A stretch of 64,000 nt of DNA from the NCBI GenBank assembly GCA_013397865.1, contig VZTI01003258.1, forward strand, positions 67,767 through 131,766, read 5' to 3'. The notes below the pieces were generated by a model. It was not told where the DNA came from and did not search any database. It worked only from the letters and a program-made list of their open reading frames with translations. Position numbers and translations under genes: made by a program. Positions 12,264 through 26,900 of the stretch are shown here, one piece after another. This DNA comes from Struthidea cinerea (taxonomy: Eukaryota; Chordata; Aves; Passeriformes; Corcoracidae). Every line of letters starts with the position of its first letter. Position 1 is the stretch's first letter.

Positions 12264-14610
12264 AAATTAATTTTTTGGCATAGAGCCAAGAATAGGGGCT
12301 ACAACATCATACAGTCATCCCAAGACATTAAAAGCAATTTATACTTGAAAAGTGAGTGTTCATGAGCATTCAAACCACGGTCTTGTAAGAAAGTAATTTC
12401 AGGGTCATACTTGGCTCAGGCATTTTTAACAATTAAATATTTGATTATTTTGGTCTCAAGGCACAGCTAGACTGTTTTCAAATTTTCGGTAATTTATGTT
12501 GTACTGCTTTCACTAGTGACTAATGATTTCTTAAATTTAAGCTCTTCTAGGATTTATCTGTTCCTAGTTTCATAATCTCAGTTTTTCAACCAAAGTGGGC
12601 AGGCTAGATCTGCCTCTGGAAGGATCAATGGCTAAGGATGTAGAGGAAATGAGAAGATAACTAAACAACACTGACATGAATATTTAAACAGAATGGGAAT
12701 TTCTCTGAGTTCCAGTTTTGCTAGGATTTATCCTTAAATCTTGCTGGAATGCTGAATAATGAACTACTGATTTTAGCCATACATTGTCATGTATGATCCA
12801 CGTGTTGGAACTAGTATAACCCTATGCCTGGCTCCATTACAAATACCGAAAACGCTTATGTTCAATGAGAAGCTTTTGTTGTAACAAAACTATGGAAATA
12901 GTTGAAGAAAAATTTTTCAGGACATTTCTTCCACAGCATTTGGAGAGAATGCAATTCTAGCCAACCTAACTCACTTTTTTTGGACATTAAATGGATTAAT
13001 TAAGATTCTCTTTTGGGGTAAATGATTTGAAAATATGTTGAGTATGTAGTGAATCCAATCTTGCCAAACTTGTGAAATGCATGCAGATCTTAACAATACT
13101 GCTTTAAGTTCCTTAAGAAATATTCAGAAGAGACTTGGTTGTCTTCAGAGTTACAGATATCTGAATCAGATATCCTCCAACTATGAATAGAGAGGGTTTT
13201 ATCATCCTCCATCTGACTATATAGCTTTATATTGGTGTTTTGAACCACTTTTCCTCAGGAATTATTTTACATCCTTATGCATGATAGTTAGACTTAATAC
13301 AACCTAATCAGTAAGGTGTGTGGCCATGAGATATAATGGTACAGATGTATTGACTGAGTTTCCATCTTCGCCTTGCTAACAATCCCAAGTATGGAAGCAG
13401 GAACGGAAAGCATGCCACATGAGAAAGCAAGCAGCTAGCCAGACTCAGCTATAAGCTTTTATGCGATTATAAAAGCAGTGTAAAAGGGATGTACAGAAAT
13501 ATTGACTTAATTCTTAGTTTCTTGACAAACTGTTCCATGGAAGCAAGGCAGTGTCATTTACAGACTGCTATTTCAGTTCTCTGATTAAAATCCTGGGACC
13601 ACTTCCAGGGGTAGGGCATGAACACACACGGGGAAAATAACTTCAAGGACCAGGCTGACAGACATCTACGTCATAAAGATGGTCACTGATAAAGTAAAAG
13701 CAACAGCTGGGCTCTTTAAGGAAATACAAGCTGAATGTATCAGCCGGGTCCATGAGTCATCTTTGATATTTTTATTCCTTTTGTTTCATTCAATTGTGCA
13801 TTTTGTTTAAAAACAAATGTATTTATTGAAAAAACTATATCCAGAAGTTTATCAAGGTGAGAGGTGATCTGTTGACTTTGATTTACAACCAGCCTATTTT
13901 AGAAGAAATGTGTTTCACTGAAAGACAGCACTGAGTGGTCTCTGCTTCCAAGATGTTGTACCAGACAGATTATTTTGCCTAATTATGTGTCTTTTTTTCA
14001 AAATTCAGCATGAGTTATCAATTCGGAGGCATAATCATCATTAAATGTTGGTTTATTTTCTTTGTTGCATAAAAGTGGATCTTTCTGAGCTGAAAACTAA
14101 CACAGATAAAGAACCATCCTGAATTCAAAGTAAAATTTGTTATTCTCTCCTATAGATTTTACAATGAGAAGTTAGAAAGAAAACTTGAATTCCACAGAGG
14201 AAGCAAACACAGTTATCTTGGTGACTGAAAGACCAGGCTGAGTTATCTTGGTGACTGAAAGACCAGGCTGGTCTATACAACGTTCCTGTGAGGAGACTTT
14301 TTCAAATACCTGGGTATAGGCTCAACCTGACCTCCCTTCTCTCCCTCCATCAGAGGGCAGCTCACAGTCTCACCTTAGTGAGATATCTCACAAACTTCTC
14401 CAAAGCCTTAATTTATCTCAAGTTCACCTTTTCACATTTCCCTTCAATGATGAATTACTGAACAGTGCATGTGATGCAGATGTATTGCAGCTGCATCTGA
14501 GTGGGAGCTTCGACGACAAAATTCATGAAACATTTCTTCCAAAATAGCAGTACTTCCAAAACCCCATTGTCTGATCATTTCCCAGGTCTGCCTAGAAATT
14601 AATAAATAAA
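12264..14610. other. Intergenic, no gene recognised
   Basis: This is unique-looking AT-rich DNA downstream of SLC5A12. The only structure noted is a 30-bp tandem duplication at 14211-14270. Confidence 0.6.
14211..14270. repeat. 30-bp perfect tandem duplication
   Basis: Two adjacent identical 30-bp units (14211-14240 and 14241-14270, beginning agttatcttggtgactgaaa) lie about 350 bp past the presumed SLC5A12 polyadenylation signal. Perfect identity suggests a recent event. Confidence 0.95.
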
Positions 14611-14619
14611 AATCTAGCC

Positions 14620-14625
14620 TTTATT
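14620..14625 (-). terminator. SLC5A12: Putative SLC5A12 polyadenylation signal AATAAA
   Basis: This is the canonical hexamer on the minus strand about 120 bp beyond the SLC5A12 stop codon. The choice is by position only; a second AATAAA-like run lies just beyond, but on the plus strand. Confidence 0.5.
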
Positions 14626-14746
14626 GCTATAGCAAGCAATTGTTCCCTCTTGGTCACCTACAAGCTGGTAAATGCAGTAAAAAAAGTTCTTAATTTTTGA
14701 AGCTGAAGATCTAAAGTTTGATTAAATATCCCTTGTCCCTCAGCTT

Positions 14747-14905
14747 CTAGAGGCGAGATTCTCTGCTCATATTTGTATATGAATTTTCCTCAGGATTGTA
14801 ACCAGGGATCTGGTGATTATTTTCTTTGTTGGTATTATTCTTGAAGGTGTTATTTGTTCCGGTTTTATTTGCAGCAACTTTAGGCAGTTTTTTCTCAAAG
14901 TCCAT
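14747..14905 (-). CDS. SLC5A12: SLC5A12 coding exon 15 with stop (residues 578-629)
   Basis: The acceptor is cttttttttcag. It encodes an Asn/Lys-rich tail, then HQIPGYNPEENSYTNMS, ending ESRL and TAG. The PGYNP...SYTNM block corresponds to the conserved PGYDP...SYNNM tail block of SLC5A12. The last three residues (S-R-L) fit a class I PDZ-binding motif. Confidence 0.92.
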   Translation of the reverse strand: MDFEKKLPKVAANKTGTNNTFKNNTNKENNHQIPGYNPEENSYTNMSRESRL

Positions 14906-17900
14906 CTGAAAAAAAGAAAGAAAATACCCTGGTAGTTTGAAGTCTGTATTCACTACTTTTTTCCTTTGATTAAAGGAAAATTGCTAAAACAGTGCAAGAA
15001 GAAAGGTATTTGTTCTGTATGCCTTTTTAATGAGTTACAAAGACTTAGACACCTGGAGAATAGCTGGTCCTGTTGCTGTGGGGGAGGTGGAGGTGGGAAG
15101 GAGCAGCTCAGGTGCTGGTGAGTGCAGCACTGCCTGATTGTTACTCCCTGGTGCTGCTCTGGAGGGCAGAAGCCACAGAGGCTCTGATGGTGGGGATGGC
15201 AGCAGCAAGAGAGCTTCTTGAACATATGAGTTCTAAAGTCTTTTTCTCTGAGCTTGGTGGAGGTGATAGCTTGGTGAACTCTTGAGGGTGTAAAGTGCAG
15301 TTTTGTCTGCACTTGGCTGCTGAAGCAGGGAGGGCAGAGAGACGGAGATCAGACCCTGTTTCATGAGCTCCTGGCTTTCCTGAGGGCTGTTTGGAGAGCC
15401 TGAGTCCCCATATTTGATGAAAACTGGAAAAATAGTTAACTTATTACTCACCAGGGTTTGGCTGATTTCATTTCCAGTCTGTGGTGCTTATGCAGCATAC
15501 CTTGCGTAAGTTCAAAAACAACTGCTGAGGGCTGGTTAGTTCTCTGCTCAGCATGTGCCCTCACATAAGTACATGCATGTGTTCCCACTGTTCCTGGGCC
15601 ACAGCAGGGCTGAGCTGATGGGTTCAGGTACTTACCTCCAGGCTGTCGTGCTGCACACCACACCAGAGGAAAATTTTGAGTCTTTTGGACCAAAAGCAGA
15701 ACAAGTTGCAGACTGGCTTAATTAACACTGGTGGGATGTCTTCTCCTTTACTAGGTCCTGGAAAAAGAAAATTATAATGCATGAGTCTATGGATAGCTAG
15801 GTATGAGCCTTGAGAGCCTCAGAATATGTGAGGAGGGGGAGCAGGATCAGAGCCCACTGCCCTCTTCTGAGTCTGTCTTAAGTCGCCTGCTGGACTTCTT
15901 AAAAGCTTTTTTAACAGCTGAGTCAGCTCATGCAAAAGCATGTTTTTTTATATATGTATATATATGTATGTCTGTGTATGTTTAGAACACCAACCTGTTA
16001 CAAAGCTTATCAACAGCCCTGTGATGGCACAGCCCATGCAGCCGATGGCACTGAAGTACAGGTAGGACAGGGAGTACCAGGTGTCTGCCAGCAAAGGCCT
16101 GTGAAGAGGTGACAAAAGCAGCTAGTGATGAGCAACGGCTGTGTTTAGGTTTTTGCCTGACTGTGCCAGCAAAATGCAGCTCATGCTGCAGTTGGTGTGT
16201 CATCTGGCATCAGTCTGCACTCCCAGCCTGCTCTGTGGTTACTGCCTGCACCCCAGCTGTAGGCTGGGATGGCACACTTGGCAAAACATAGGCTTAAGTG
16301 GTAGCAATAGGAAAAATACCTCTCTGGAGCCACCGTGGGAGCTGCCGTTATCAGTGCCTCAGTGGTGTTAGCCAATGTGCAGTTGAGAGTGGACAGTTGC
16401 AGAGGGATGGACTTTGTCGGTGGTGCAGGGAAAATGAAAGAGCCGGTACCAGCCCAAAAAGCCAAGATGATCCCAGCTAAGAGGCCTCCGAGACCACCCT
16501 TGGCAAGTATAGAAAGATACTGTTAAAGGTGATATGTGGAAAGTGCTTTTCTGTGAATGCGAATTAGGCAGGAGTAGGTAATGATGGGTTACGGTGTAAA
16601 TATATTCTGTTCTCTCTCAACTAAGGTATAAAACATGGTGTTTTAGTGCCCCCTATTTATAAAAGTTGAAGCAGAAGTGTAATCAAAGCTGTGATACGGA
16701 TTTTAGTTTTGCTTCTGCTAACCTTGATGGGAATCCTGATGGGGCAATATGAAATGAGCTCATGTGTTTTGAGTGAAAGAGTGAAGGCAAAGCTATTGAA
16801 ATCACTCTGTGCCTGCCAAGGCTGGTGCAAGTATTGAATATTTTTTTCTTCTTAATGAAACTCAGAAACAAAATAATTTTTAAGAAAACCCTCATGTGAT
16901 TCTAATCACCAATTATTCCACAGTTGGGTAGACTTAAATTCAACAGGATACATTTAGACAGGGAAAAGGCACATATAAATAGATCTTAGATCCTCAGGCA
17001 CTAAATCTGAAAAGCAGCTCAAAGACCCAAACAATTTTCAAAGTGGAGTTTTAACCAAAAAATACCAAGAGATTTTCTTTTAGATCAAGATTTGTTTTTC
17101 CTTACCTTCCAGTTAGCACAGGGAAACACAATTCCCAGAGTAAATAATCCCAGCATGGGTCCCCCACACATCCCATGGATGGAGAGGGAAGCCTGTGAGT
17201 GCAGACAAGAAAGATGAGTTCAGGGCAGCTGCTGAGGGGAAGCATGCCCAGTTCTGATTTTGGTCTGTAATTTTCGGTGGGAAAATGGTGAGAGAGAAGG
17301 GATAAGTAGTGATTTCAGGGCACAGCTAAAGACAGAATCATGCTCAGTATTGTTTCCTAGCAGAGAGTCAATAGTGAAGGAGTTAGGGGATTTATGATTT
17401 TTTTTCCCTACGTATTCCTCTCAGCAAAATGTCCACAGAAAGGGTTTAGATAATCTAGCAGCCATCAGAGCTGGCAGCATTATTTGTTCAGTTCATTGCA
17501 TTTCTGTTCATTCCTGTTCTATTAATTGCATTTCCGAAGCAAGAAATACCTGCACAACTCCTCCCAGCAGCGATGCTGCTGCAGCCATAGAAGTGCACAG
17601 CACACCATATAATATACCTGGAAAAGATAAGGTAGTGAGGTTCTCAGCACTGGTTAATAGTGGGGATGGTTTCTAGCTCAGTAGTGTCTGAGATGACCAG
17701 GCAGCATGGAGGAAATTGCACTTCTTTTTGAATGTTTAGAGTGGACCATTATACACCCAGCAGTGTCTTGTGTGAAGTCTCGTTGGGTTTTTGGTTGATT
17801 GATTTTTCTTACAAAGTCGAACAATAGCAATGAAATTAATTTAGAAGTTATGCCTCATGTAGAAATGTTTCTGTTGCCTTTAAATATCACTTTTAAAATA

Positions 17901-20900
17901 ATATAATAAATGAGTTGAGAAATTATAAACAGCATGGCTTTCTTCCTTTGAAACCAGTTTTAACTTTGTGGTAGGTGGAACTCTGTATGCAACAGTCTCA
18001 AGTAAAGCCAACCAAAACTTAAGTGCTAGCACACCTTGGTTTCGGACGTAAAAATTATCTTTCTAGGTCCAGAGTGAAAAAACTAAGTAGTAAGTGGAAA
18101 AACAAGAATGGAGAAGACTAGAAGCAGTTACAGAGATTAAAAATATATGGGTTTGGCTCTTTCATTATATTTATGAACATTAATAGAATTCTCATGGTAT
18201 TATTATGGTATTCATAAAAGGGTTATGATCTTACTGCAATAGTTGTAAAAAATATCCTAAAAATTAAAATTATGTTGGATGCTTGATATATTGATGATAT
18301 TTTGTAGGGTTTTTAAACTTTTTTTTTTGCATACTTTTTCTCTGAAAAGCTGAATAACCTGCTTATGCAACACTCTGAATTTGAATAGAAATTACTTATG
18401 TTATTACTCTAAAAGAACAAGAAATACTACTATAGAGTAATGTGGTAATAACTGCACCAATATTCTTTCTGCATTATGAAGAGTGTTTTCCAATATTTTC
18501 AGCAGACCAAACTTTTCCAAGCATTTTGAGCAATGGTTGTTAATGCTAGTCTATATTTTTTTCTCTGCCATATGGTGCTGATACTTAATGTTACTGAAGC
18601 ATCAGGCTGATGTTCACCTTGTGGGTTTATAAAGCGTTACATTCCTGTGGAGGCTTCCAAAGTACAAGTGTTTCTGAGGGAGTCTCTCTATGCAGTGCCC
18701 TTTGCTGCTAAAGAAATGGATCTCATCTAGAGTACCCACATAAGCCTTTGCTGATCCACGTGCTCATCTTCTCAGAGAGGTTTGGGAAACATTTCTTGAC
18801 CAAGTCTTCAAACGTAACAGTTGCTAAAGCATTGATGCTGGCAGCTACCGTGCTGTAGAAAGGGTAAGTAAGAATGGTAAGTAAATAGGAAGCAATAGAA
18901 TCTGAAATCAAGTTGGATTTATAAAGAAGTGCTTCCTCTTGTTCAGCACTAATGCTCTTCAAGAACTGTATGTTTCATAGTATTTTTCATATGTGCTGCT
19001 TTAGCTGGGGAGGTTTCTGCTGCTTCTGCAATTGCTGGGGGCTCTGCTTTGTGCTGGCATGGAACAAGATAGAAACTCATCCTAACTGACCCTTCCATTT
19101 ACAAATTTGCAAAGACCTTAAATATAGACATGTTCCAGAATTAAAACTTTACTCCCTTACAAATTGAAGGATATGTAGTCACCACTCGTGCCATCCTGAT
19201 CCTCCATGAATGGCCCAACTCTTTTAGCTAGGTGAATGAGCCTATCTTTGGTGAATACAGTTCAGATAGACTTGTTGAAAACATTTACACCCCTGACTAT
19301 GATTTTATGGCTGTTACCTTAAGTAAAGACAGTTTCACCATGAGCAGCTCCCAAGAGTATTTTGGGAAGTTGAACTCAGTTTTTCTACACTGTATGGATA
19401 ACATTATTCTAAAATGTATTTGGGATAAAAAGATACTGGAGATGTGGAGTTAGACTTTGTCATAAATCATAGAATAATTTAGGTTGGAAAAGACCTCTAA
19501 GATCACAGAGTCCAACCGTTAACCCAGCACAGTCAAATCCACCACTAAACCAAGTCGCTAAGTGCCACATCCACATGTCTTTTCAATACTTCCAGGATGT
19601 AACATAATTCAATAAAGACCTACTGCTACTTCCTAGAATGTTCTAAGAAAAACATCTGGGCTTTTCTTAGGGTTTCATATTTTGACCTCATTCTGGGTTC
19701 TCAAGAAATTATCGTAAACAGCTGAAATGTCAATTCAGATTCACAGACCTTAGTGTTCCACTGAATGCACAGGCGACAAACAGTCCTGGGACTCCTGGCA
19801 TCGAAGAAAAGATGTCCATAACAAAGTATGGCATGAGCTGGGATTGAAGGAGCACAAGAGCAACACAAGAAATTAATGAAGAGTTTCCTAGGTAATGGAA
19901 GAGAAGTAGCTGTTGATGAGCATGTTGCTGAATTCTGGTGTTATCCCAAATAACATGGTGTCAGATTTTGAGCAAAGGGGATGGATGTCTTTTGGCAAAA
20001 ATGCTCAATTGAATTAGTACTGCAGGAGTGCCAGAATAGATATTATTGTAGCCGTGATCTGGCAACCACCTTAGTGCCTGAGTGCTGAAAGGACATAGAG
20101 CATTGCACAAAATTTAAACTGTATTGATATGTGCTATATCTGAGCCCAAAGCAGCTCCTAATTATCATAATGGACATCTGTACCTGATCAGGAGCTGAAA
20201 TGAAACCAGCAGTCCAAGGATCACAACTCTTGTAATGAGAGTACATCACCAATCCACAAAATACTGCACACACTAGGACTGTCCAAAGTCCCAATAAATT
20301 CAGGTAAAGTGCCCTAGAGCAAAAGCGAGAAACTGTTTAATGGAAGATAAATTTAAAAAATTGTTACACGATATTTATTCTGAACTTTTTTGGGAGAACC
20401 CTTAATCCCAACTGGTTATATTATTCAAACTGGCTGTATAATTCAAAGCAAGATTTAAAAAAAGGAGAAGTACACCATCCTTACACTATAGGGCAAGGAT
20501 AAAGTTTCCAAGCAACTCCATACAGCTGGAAGAGTCAAGAAACCTCTACGCAGAATGGGCTGCACTGAGTGCTGGATCTCATTGTAAGAACAGATTTTTG
20601 CGTGTTGGGAGTTGTTGATGCTGTACTCTCTATAAAGCACAAATATTATTTCGAGTGTTACCATGCAAAGTAACAGTCTTGGTTGTTTTTCACTATTCCA
20701 TTAAACAGATGTGGGTGACAACATCTGCTAGGAAGATTGTGTGGCTGTGGTTCAGCAATCCTACAGGTTCTGAGAGCTGCCAGATTTTATAGAGCTCACA
20801 TCATGTTGGACACTGCCTTGTGCAAGATCTGTTGCTAAGGCCAGTTCAGAGTTGTACTACCAGGACACAAGGTTAACCCAACTTGTTACTAGTGATGTTC

Positions 20901-23900
20901 TCACTGGTGTGACTTCTAAATGTTTCGCAGACACTGAATTTTCTACAGGATAAATAATTCATATAGACTGTCATGACCTTCAGAAAAATTAGTATGTTTA
21001 CAGACAGCAAAAAAGCTAACTGTTCGAAGAAGGAAAAAATTATCACCTTTATGCTTTAGCCACATATGCAAGCAATTGGCCCAAGGTGTGTGAAAAAAGT
21101 CTGATTGTTTAGTAAATCACATCTAGCTATGCATATACTACTGCTGAAGTTGAGAAAGGTAGTAAGCTGGAGACCTGTATATCTATATTGTGAAGATTCA
21201 CTTTGTTCTTCATTGATTCTGATTATTCTGATGCTGCAGAATTTTAAGAAATTATTAAGATTTAATTTTATTTAGATAATAGCTTGTACTGTAGTGCCCC
21301 ACTAAATCAATAACAACTTTTAATCCAGTATAACATAAACACAGTTCCAATAAATACATTTTTACAATGAAGCTGTAGATAGCACAACTTCTGTGTTGGC
21401 ATCTTTGCCATACTCTCCTTCTGAGGATTATGTTATCAGCCTGATCATAAATTGCTAAACTGCAAGAGATAGATAGCTACCTCTTTTTCCCCTGCATATA
21501 CTTAAGTCATTTCGAGCCAGAGGTAGTAAGACTGCCAGAGCAAAATTAGCTTACTACCACCTAATGGAATCCCAATATTTATTTAGTATAGCTGACAAGC
21601 TTAGCGTTATTCTTGATTAATTGCAGGAATAGGTTAATGACAAGTAGCTTACAGTTTAGCATGCTTTTCTGATTTGCAGGAAATGCATCTCTGTATTGTG
21701 GACTGATTGACTCCATAGAGCCCTAGCCATGTAAATGTTCCCCCAATAACTATTGTCCAGAAGGTATGTCGTCTCAAAGGATCAACATCAAAGCTAGAAG
21801 AAAGAAAGAAGCAATTTAGTTTTTTTATTTAAACATTTTTTTTCAGCAAGAGGTAGGTGATTTTTTCAGAACTATCTGACATGTCCTACCATCTGAATCA
21901 AAAATTCTGCATTGGTAATACTGTTTTCCAGCATAGACAACATCTGACGTATTTAGGTTTGGAAGTGTTTTTACTTTTATATTGGAACACATCGTTTTCA
22001 AGTCAGGATAAGCAAATATCATTCAGACACAGTCAGAGGATCACTTAATTGAAATTAATCAAATTTATAAGGATGCTTATTCTCAGACATCAGACCTGTG
22101 TCATATTGTAGCAGACCTACAAGCCATCCTGCCTGGGACCCCATCTTCTGTAAGGAACAAGGTTCCTTACCAAACTCTAAAAATATCCAGTAAACTTTTA
22201 ATAACACATCATTATGATGTAACTTCCTTTACATGAAATTGCTTCAGCTGCAGTGTTATCTTTTGTACAACAAAATTCTGTTACTCAGCAAATCTAACTT
22301 GTACAAGTGTATCTTTCTGTCTCGAATGTGTCACTTTTGCAGTCCTCCTTATCTTGGTAGGGACAGCAGATAACATTTGACCTTGCTGCTGGATTCTGTC
22401 AGTGACTTGCCTTGATTAATCAACAAATGCCCCAAGCAGCCAAAGGAAGATCAGATTTCTATCCCAGTGCACTGGCGCACTGTTGCTAGCTGCTATGGTG
22501 AGTGCAAGTAAAACATAGTGTCAGTTTTATGAATAGAAAAGGAAAGATATATACAATTAGCCACTGAGATTACCTCAGTTGGTGAGAACACTATGCTAAC
22601 GGCATCAAGGTTTCATGTTTGATCCCTGTATGGGCCATTTACTTGTGGATCCCTTCCAACTCAGAATATTCTGTACATGAAATTGGAAGGAATAACTGGG
22701 CTGCATTTGTAGTTACACAAGGAAAAATGGCAAATCTCCAGTTCAGCAGACCTTCGATTTCTTGAAAGAGTTAAGCTTTCCTAAAGGTCAAATGCATTGC
22801 CAATAGCTGAAGAAATGAGGAATGGACTTCTCTGAATCACTGAGGTTGTTTAATAACCAGTCTGAGTATTTTTGGCTTAGTGAGGGTAGGGTTTCTAAAC
22901 TTTAAATATACAAAAAGGAAAGGTTTGCATCATTTGTTTCTTACTCAAATATGTTTAGCCGAGATCCTTCATGGGCATCTTCCCAGACTTCGGTCGATCC
23001 ACCATTCAGACTAGTTCCTTGAATCAAAACTGTCACAAAGCCAGCCACCATAACAATCATTTGAAATGCATCTGTCCAGACAACAGCTTTTAATCCTCCC
23101 TAAAACAAAGAGAAACTGTATGCCCCCAACCTTCTTTCCTGTTGCTCAAGTACTGGAAAATGTAGAAAGACTCCTTATTTTGAAAATCATGAGCTGTATG
23201 TACAGCACCTAGCAAATCAGGACTCTGAATTCTCCCACAAAGTGTTTATTTTTGCAGGTCAGAAAATTTCACAGGCTAAATATTTTGTCCATGGGCATAG
23301 GAGAGAATGTTTGACTTTCAGTTAAATGCTTTTTTTCTGCCTCCTTTATATACATTTGAAGAACATATCATGGTGTGGAACAAAAGCTTAGGCAGTTTTG
23401 GCCTGTTCCTACATCCCATAGGACTCTGTACATTCTCAGAGCCCAGTGGTCCACAATTAGCCTAACACAGAAAAATAGCACTGTAAAGTTTGCCATTCAG
23501 CTTTCTTCCATAGCTACTTTCATATTTGATCAAATCAGTACTAGAGCACATAGTAAGTGTTTTCAACAAGAAGTGAGTGATACATTGAAAAAAATATTTA
23601 GTGGCAATGAGAATGGCAATTAGTTTGTGTCCTGAGTCCCAGGGCTCTGCTGCTTCACTGCAAATATCTATACAGTATATCTGTTTTGGAGTTTGTAGTC
23701 TCATGTTGCTTCCACTCAAAAGTAAAGTTCTCTGACCTGTTGATTGTCCTTTCTAGGTTTTAGCACTTTGTTCTTGAGCACAATTTTTGTTACAGTGTTT
23801 TTCAGCCTATAATTTGTAAAAGGTAAGAATCATCTTCTCAAAAGATGACGGGGAAGCTTATTGCCTCCTTATCTGGACTCTGTCTCAAGATGTCTAGTTT

Positions 23901-26900
23901 GAACCTTGAGACATACAGCACAGGATCAGAGAGGACTTTTTTTCCCTCCAAATAGATTTCCTTATAACACAGAGTGTAGAAAAAATTTATCTCTATGTTC
24001 TTCACAGGAGCCATCCTTCTCTGATATTCTGTCATGTTTAAAGGATGGTCGAATTAACAGTCTGTGTTCCAGCTGTTCAGTTATGCCTGTTACATACCAC
24101 AGTGCAATAGAAAGTGCAGACAATTCCTGTTGCAGCTACAGAGCTCCAGAGATCAAAGCCAGTGACTGCGAAACCAATGAAAACAAAATTGTTAGCGAAA
24201 TGGAGGTAAGTAATCTGTAAGGCAGCAGAAGTGTAATCCTTTAGCTTTAGAAGGATAGGAGTAATTATTAATTTTAATATTTTGTGTCTAATGGGAGCTT
24301 TGCTGGATTGTTCAATTTTTGTAGAACTTCTGGATACTGTTTTGCATTGTTGTTTTCTTTCAAATTGAAATTAGCTAACTTTCAAGCAAAAGTAACACAT
24401 AGAATACTTGCATAAAGCAGAAATGTCATTCTGATGGGACAGAGCTTTACAAGTAATGCTTCACTTCTGTTCTTAGTCCAGAAATTTCTCTTGAGAAACC
24501 GTTCTTCAGAGATTCCCAAAAATCCTAAGACAAAAAAACCCCAACCCCTAAGTAAATTCCATTACCTGCATCTAAGAATGATTTAATGCTAAAATGTGCT
24601 GCATTGAAACAAACTTCTGTGTTCATTTTGCTTCGTAAAGTTTCTTTGCACAAGGTGCACAAATTTTGATTTGGCTGATACTGAAATCTCACCCACCAGT
24701 CACAGTCTGTGAGGGCAAAACTATTTGTAAAGGTTCTCTTATTAGCAAAGTTAATATGGTGTAATAATGAATGAGAACTTTCACATGGAATTCAGTTGCA
24801 TGCTAGAGGAAGGAAATTTGGTGCTGTGAGTGGTGGGATTGAACAAACTGAATGCAACTCAGATAATAAACAATGAAAAGAGCCTCACAATCTCTTCCCA
24901 GTAAGTTTTGGTAAAATCAGGATTTGGGTCGTGATGATTGCTTGTGCCCTATTGCAGTAAAATTACAAATCCCATCTATGGTGATGGTTGCTCTATGCCT
25001 AGTTTGCAAATATTAATTGAAGAAGTCTGGGGACAGACAGCAAAACAGCATTCATCTCTGGCTATGGGGAGAAGAGTTATGCCCGTGGAAGCCTCAATAC
25101 AAGAGACAGGGATGGGGGGAATCAAAGTACAGAGTATGGTCTTGGATCATCAGCTTGTACTGTGAACTTTGTCAGGATGTTGGGAAATTGTTTGCTTCAA
25201 ATCTCTTCAGGTGGTACTGAGTGGAAAGGAGAGCAGAAGAGCAACCATGAGGCTCCTGCTAATGTTTGGGTGTGAGAGGGACCTGGGGAGTCAGAAATGC
25301 AGAGCTACAAAGTGAAGGCAAAAACCTTCTTATAGAACCTTTGAGGAGGGTTGGGTTTTTGTCTTCATCTATTTTTGTTACTTCATTTACTCAAGCAATC
25401 CTTGTGGTGTTGTTATTTGGGGTAGCAGTGTAGTGCAGCATAGGAACGCACCTTGGTTGAGTGCCAGTGATGGAGCATAGACCACTATTCCTGTGTAAAG
25501 GATCTGAAGGAGAAAAAGTTCATTAAAAATGATGTATTTGAATGCTCGGTGACAAAGCTTCTAAGGGCTCTAAGCAAAATACCAGATCTAGGGGTTTCTT
25601 TAGATCAGCTTGTATTGTATATGGTTTTCTGTTTCAGCCCTTACAAATTAAAATCTTGTGTTTAATTCCTTTCTGAGGGAAGGACCATTATCTGTCTTTG
25701 TATTAGTTATTTCTCCATTGCTATGAAAAATAGATGACAAAATATCCTCATTAAATAGAAAGAGGGTATCTCCAGAAAGCACAAATAGTGATACAGAAAT
25801 AAAGTTGCATTGATCTTAGAAATTAAATTTTCTTTTTTCCATTCAATCTCTTTCAAATTAACTGACTCAATACCCTTTACATGTAAGATCTAAGAGAACT
25901 GATGGAGAAACAAAGCATCAAAGTCAATAAGCATTCAGATTTATTGCCAAAGGTTTGGGAATTATTAAAATGGAATTAATGCAGAAAGAAATGTCTCCTA
26001 ATCTCCCATCAAATCCCATTTTTTCATTAAATACACAACTAATGTAACCTTTCAAGATGGTCACAGCACTGACCATCACGGGACCACAGCTACCTGGGCA
26101 TCTGCCCAGGATACCTTGTGCAACAGTTTTCAAATAGGATAGTTCACCTCAGTGTCATAAATGGGTAACTAAATGTACCCAGTAAAGCTTGACCAGCTTC
26201 TCAAGGAAGACAGAATCCGCTTGTTTGGGAAGAGAGAGGCTTCAAGTGAACATAATAAGACCAAGAGTATGCTGTGAGAGTACTGCACAACATCCGAGTG
26301 TTAAAGAAAACTAAAATGGCATTCTTAATACTAAACAGGAAAAGTTAGGGAATTTAGACAGTTAAAAATGCAATCATACTTTCTTTTTAGCATTCGTAGT
26401 TCAAGTGAAAAAACGAAGAAAAAAAGAGTACTCATTGAAATATCTCATTATAAAAAATGTGCCATGTGAGACTAGTCTGTGAAAATCAATGTTGAGTGAA
26501 ATCAGCATATAAAAAAAGAATCAATGTTTTCTTACCGTCTGCAGGATGTAGATCAATGTTGCAGCAAGACGGACAATCTTGTTAAATCTTAACTCCAAAT
26601 ACTAGGAAAAAGCATAATTTCAGTAAAGTGCACATGTAGCATCTGTGACACGGATGTTACCCTTCTGTTTGCCCTAAGTAACACCTTGCTGTGCAAGTAA
26701 ATTTGCTGTCAGCTAGCACTGCTGTTATGAGTAACGAGGACTGCAGGATTGTCATCACACATAATGATAATTACATTTAAGAAATCTTCTCATCTGTACC
26801 ATGTACTTGAAGTTCTATATTGGGTTGCGGTAATCAATACCTGCTTTGTACCAGGAATAACTGGAACATCCCAAGAACTACAGAGAAATTTAAACTTCAA

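Noticed and set aside
22560..22640. Functional tRNA-Ile gene
   Set aside because: The tRNA-like head is mutated in the arms and joined to a CR1-like tail; it is a SINE.
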